Assembly: GCA_002772825.1 (NCBI GenBank)
Contig: PFDM01000016.1
Location: 14,486 to 20,773 of the forward strand
Source of the DNA: Parcubacteria group bacterium CG10_big_fil_rev_8_21_14_0_10_38_31
GTDB taxonomy: Bacteria > Patescibacteriota > Minisyncoccia > GCA-002772825
Reading direction: 5' to 3'
Length of the DNA: 6,288 nucleotides
The translations under genes and the position numbers were made by a program. This document shows positions 6,185 through 6,288 of this stretch, piece after piece. The notes under the pieces are model-generated. The model did no database searches, was not told the origin of the DNA, and saw only the letters and a program-made list of their open reading frames with translations. Numbering within the stretch: the stretch's first letter is position 1; each line of letters begins with the position of its first letter.

Positions 6185-6220
6185 TAATTCACTTGGCGGC
6201 TCCGCCGCCAAGTAGAATTA
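6185..6220. repeat. REP-like palindrome, copy 4, at the end of secY
   Basis: The core 6191-6213 is identical to copies 1 and 2. The flanks extend the stem: TAATTC (6185-6190) pairs with GAATTA (6215-6220), leaving one bulged A at 6214. The secY stop codon (6218-6220) lies inside the outer arm, so the element sits directly at the gene end. There is no T-run next to it. It may stabilise or mark the 3' end of the secY message. Confidence 0.9.
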
Positions 6221-6288
6221 CTCGTAATCTCTCATTGAGACTTGAGCTTCTACTTTCTTTACCACATCAAGCACCACCGAGACAACGA
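6218..6288 (-). CDS. secY: Protein translocase subunit SecY, C-terminal 22 residues only
   Basis: Only the last 22 complete codons and the TAA stop are in the window; the gene continues beyond the right edge. The tail VLDVVKKVEAQVSMRDYE resembles the cytoplasmic C-terminus of bacterial SecY, which ends with a membrane helix followed by a charged segment of the type QIEAQLxMRxYEGF. SecY is the channel of the Sec protein-export system. Its place immediately upstream of adk and map, the standard spc-operon order, supports the call more than the short sequence does. The usual final GF/FL residues are missing: the protein stops right after YE, where the palindrome begins. Confidence 0.8.
   Translation of the reverse strand, partial: VVSVVLDVVKKVEAQVSMRDYE

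Noticed and set aside
6212..6215. GTAG next to copy 4 as the enterobacterial-type REP guide tetranucleotide
   Set aside because: The other three copies have TCC, TTGG or TGGT-type bases at this position, so the motif is not conserved.

Overview
The window reads as a piece of an AT-rich bacterial chromosome, most likely from the Candidate Phyla Radiation (Patescibacteria, Parcubacteria-like). Three things suggest this: the end of a spc-type ribosomal operon with secY, adk and map in order; a compact layout with every gene on the minus strand and gaps of 11 to 56 nt, apart from the 126-nt secY/adk gap; and a short, divergent adenylate kinase. The protein styles also fit. TGA is not read as an amino acid in any gene, which argues against the UGA=Gly lineages (SR1, Gracilibacteria). 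The taxonomic call is inference, not a search result.

Layout in transcription order, from high to low coordinates: the 3' end of secY (6288-6218); a junction with a REP-like palindrome (6185-6220), a terminator-like hairpin (6121-6176) and a possible promoter; adk (6091-5492), overlapping map (5505-4744) by 14 nt; a small membrane-anchored four-cysteine protein of unknown function (4732-4154); a large membrane-anchored alkaline-phosphatase-superfamily hydrolase (4097-2121); a second palindrome (2077-2107); a REP-associated tyrosine transposase (RAYT, HUH/Y1 family; 2066-1410) with a long palindrome inside it (1571-1611); and a sulfatase-like membrane-anchored hydrolase (1387 to the window edge), also with a palindrome in its coding sequence (1291-1313). 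No stretch over 300 bases lacks a gene. No tRNA, rRNA or CRISPR array was seen.

The most interesting content is the RAYT with four copies of one palindrome: 10-nt arms ACTTGGCGGC and GCCGCCAAGT around TCC. Two copies lie inside genes, in the same codon phase, so two unrelated proteins both contain LGGGAAK. One of these proteins is the transposase itself. RAYT-plus-REP units (REPtrons) are known in proteobacteria, and in-frame palindromes that add peptides to proteins are known as Rickettsia palindromic elements. This window seems to combine both behaviours in a CPR-like genome. In three copies the sequences flanking the core are also complementary to each other, which suggests insertion into pre-existing inverted repeats.

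Functionally, the right half is housekeeping: protein export, nucleotide balance and N-terminal methionine removal. The middle and left hold three proteins with N-terminal membrane anchors, two of them metal-dependent hydrolases of the alkaline phosphatase fold that probably act outside the membrane. The transposase sits between those two.
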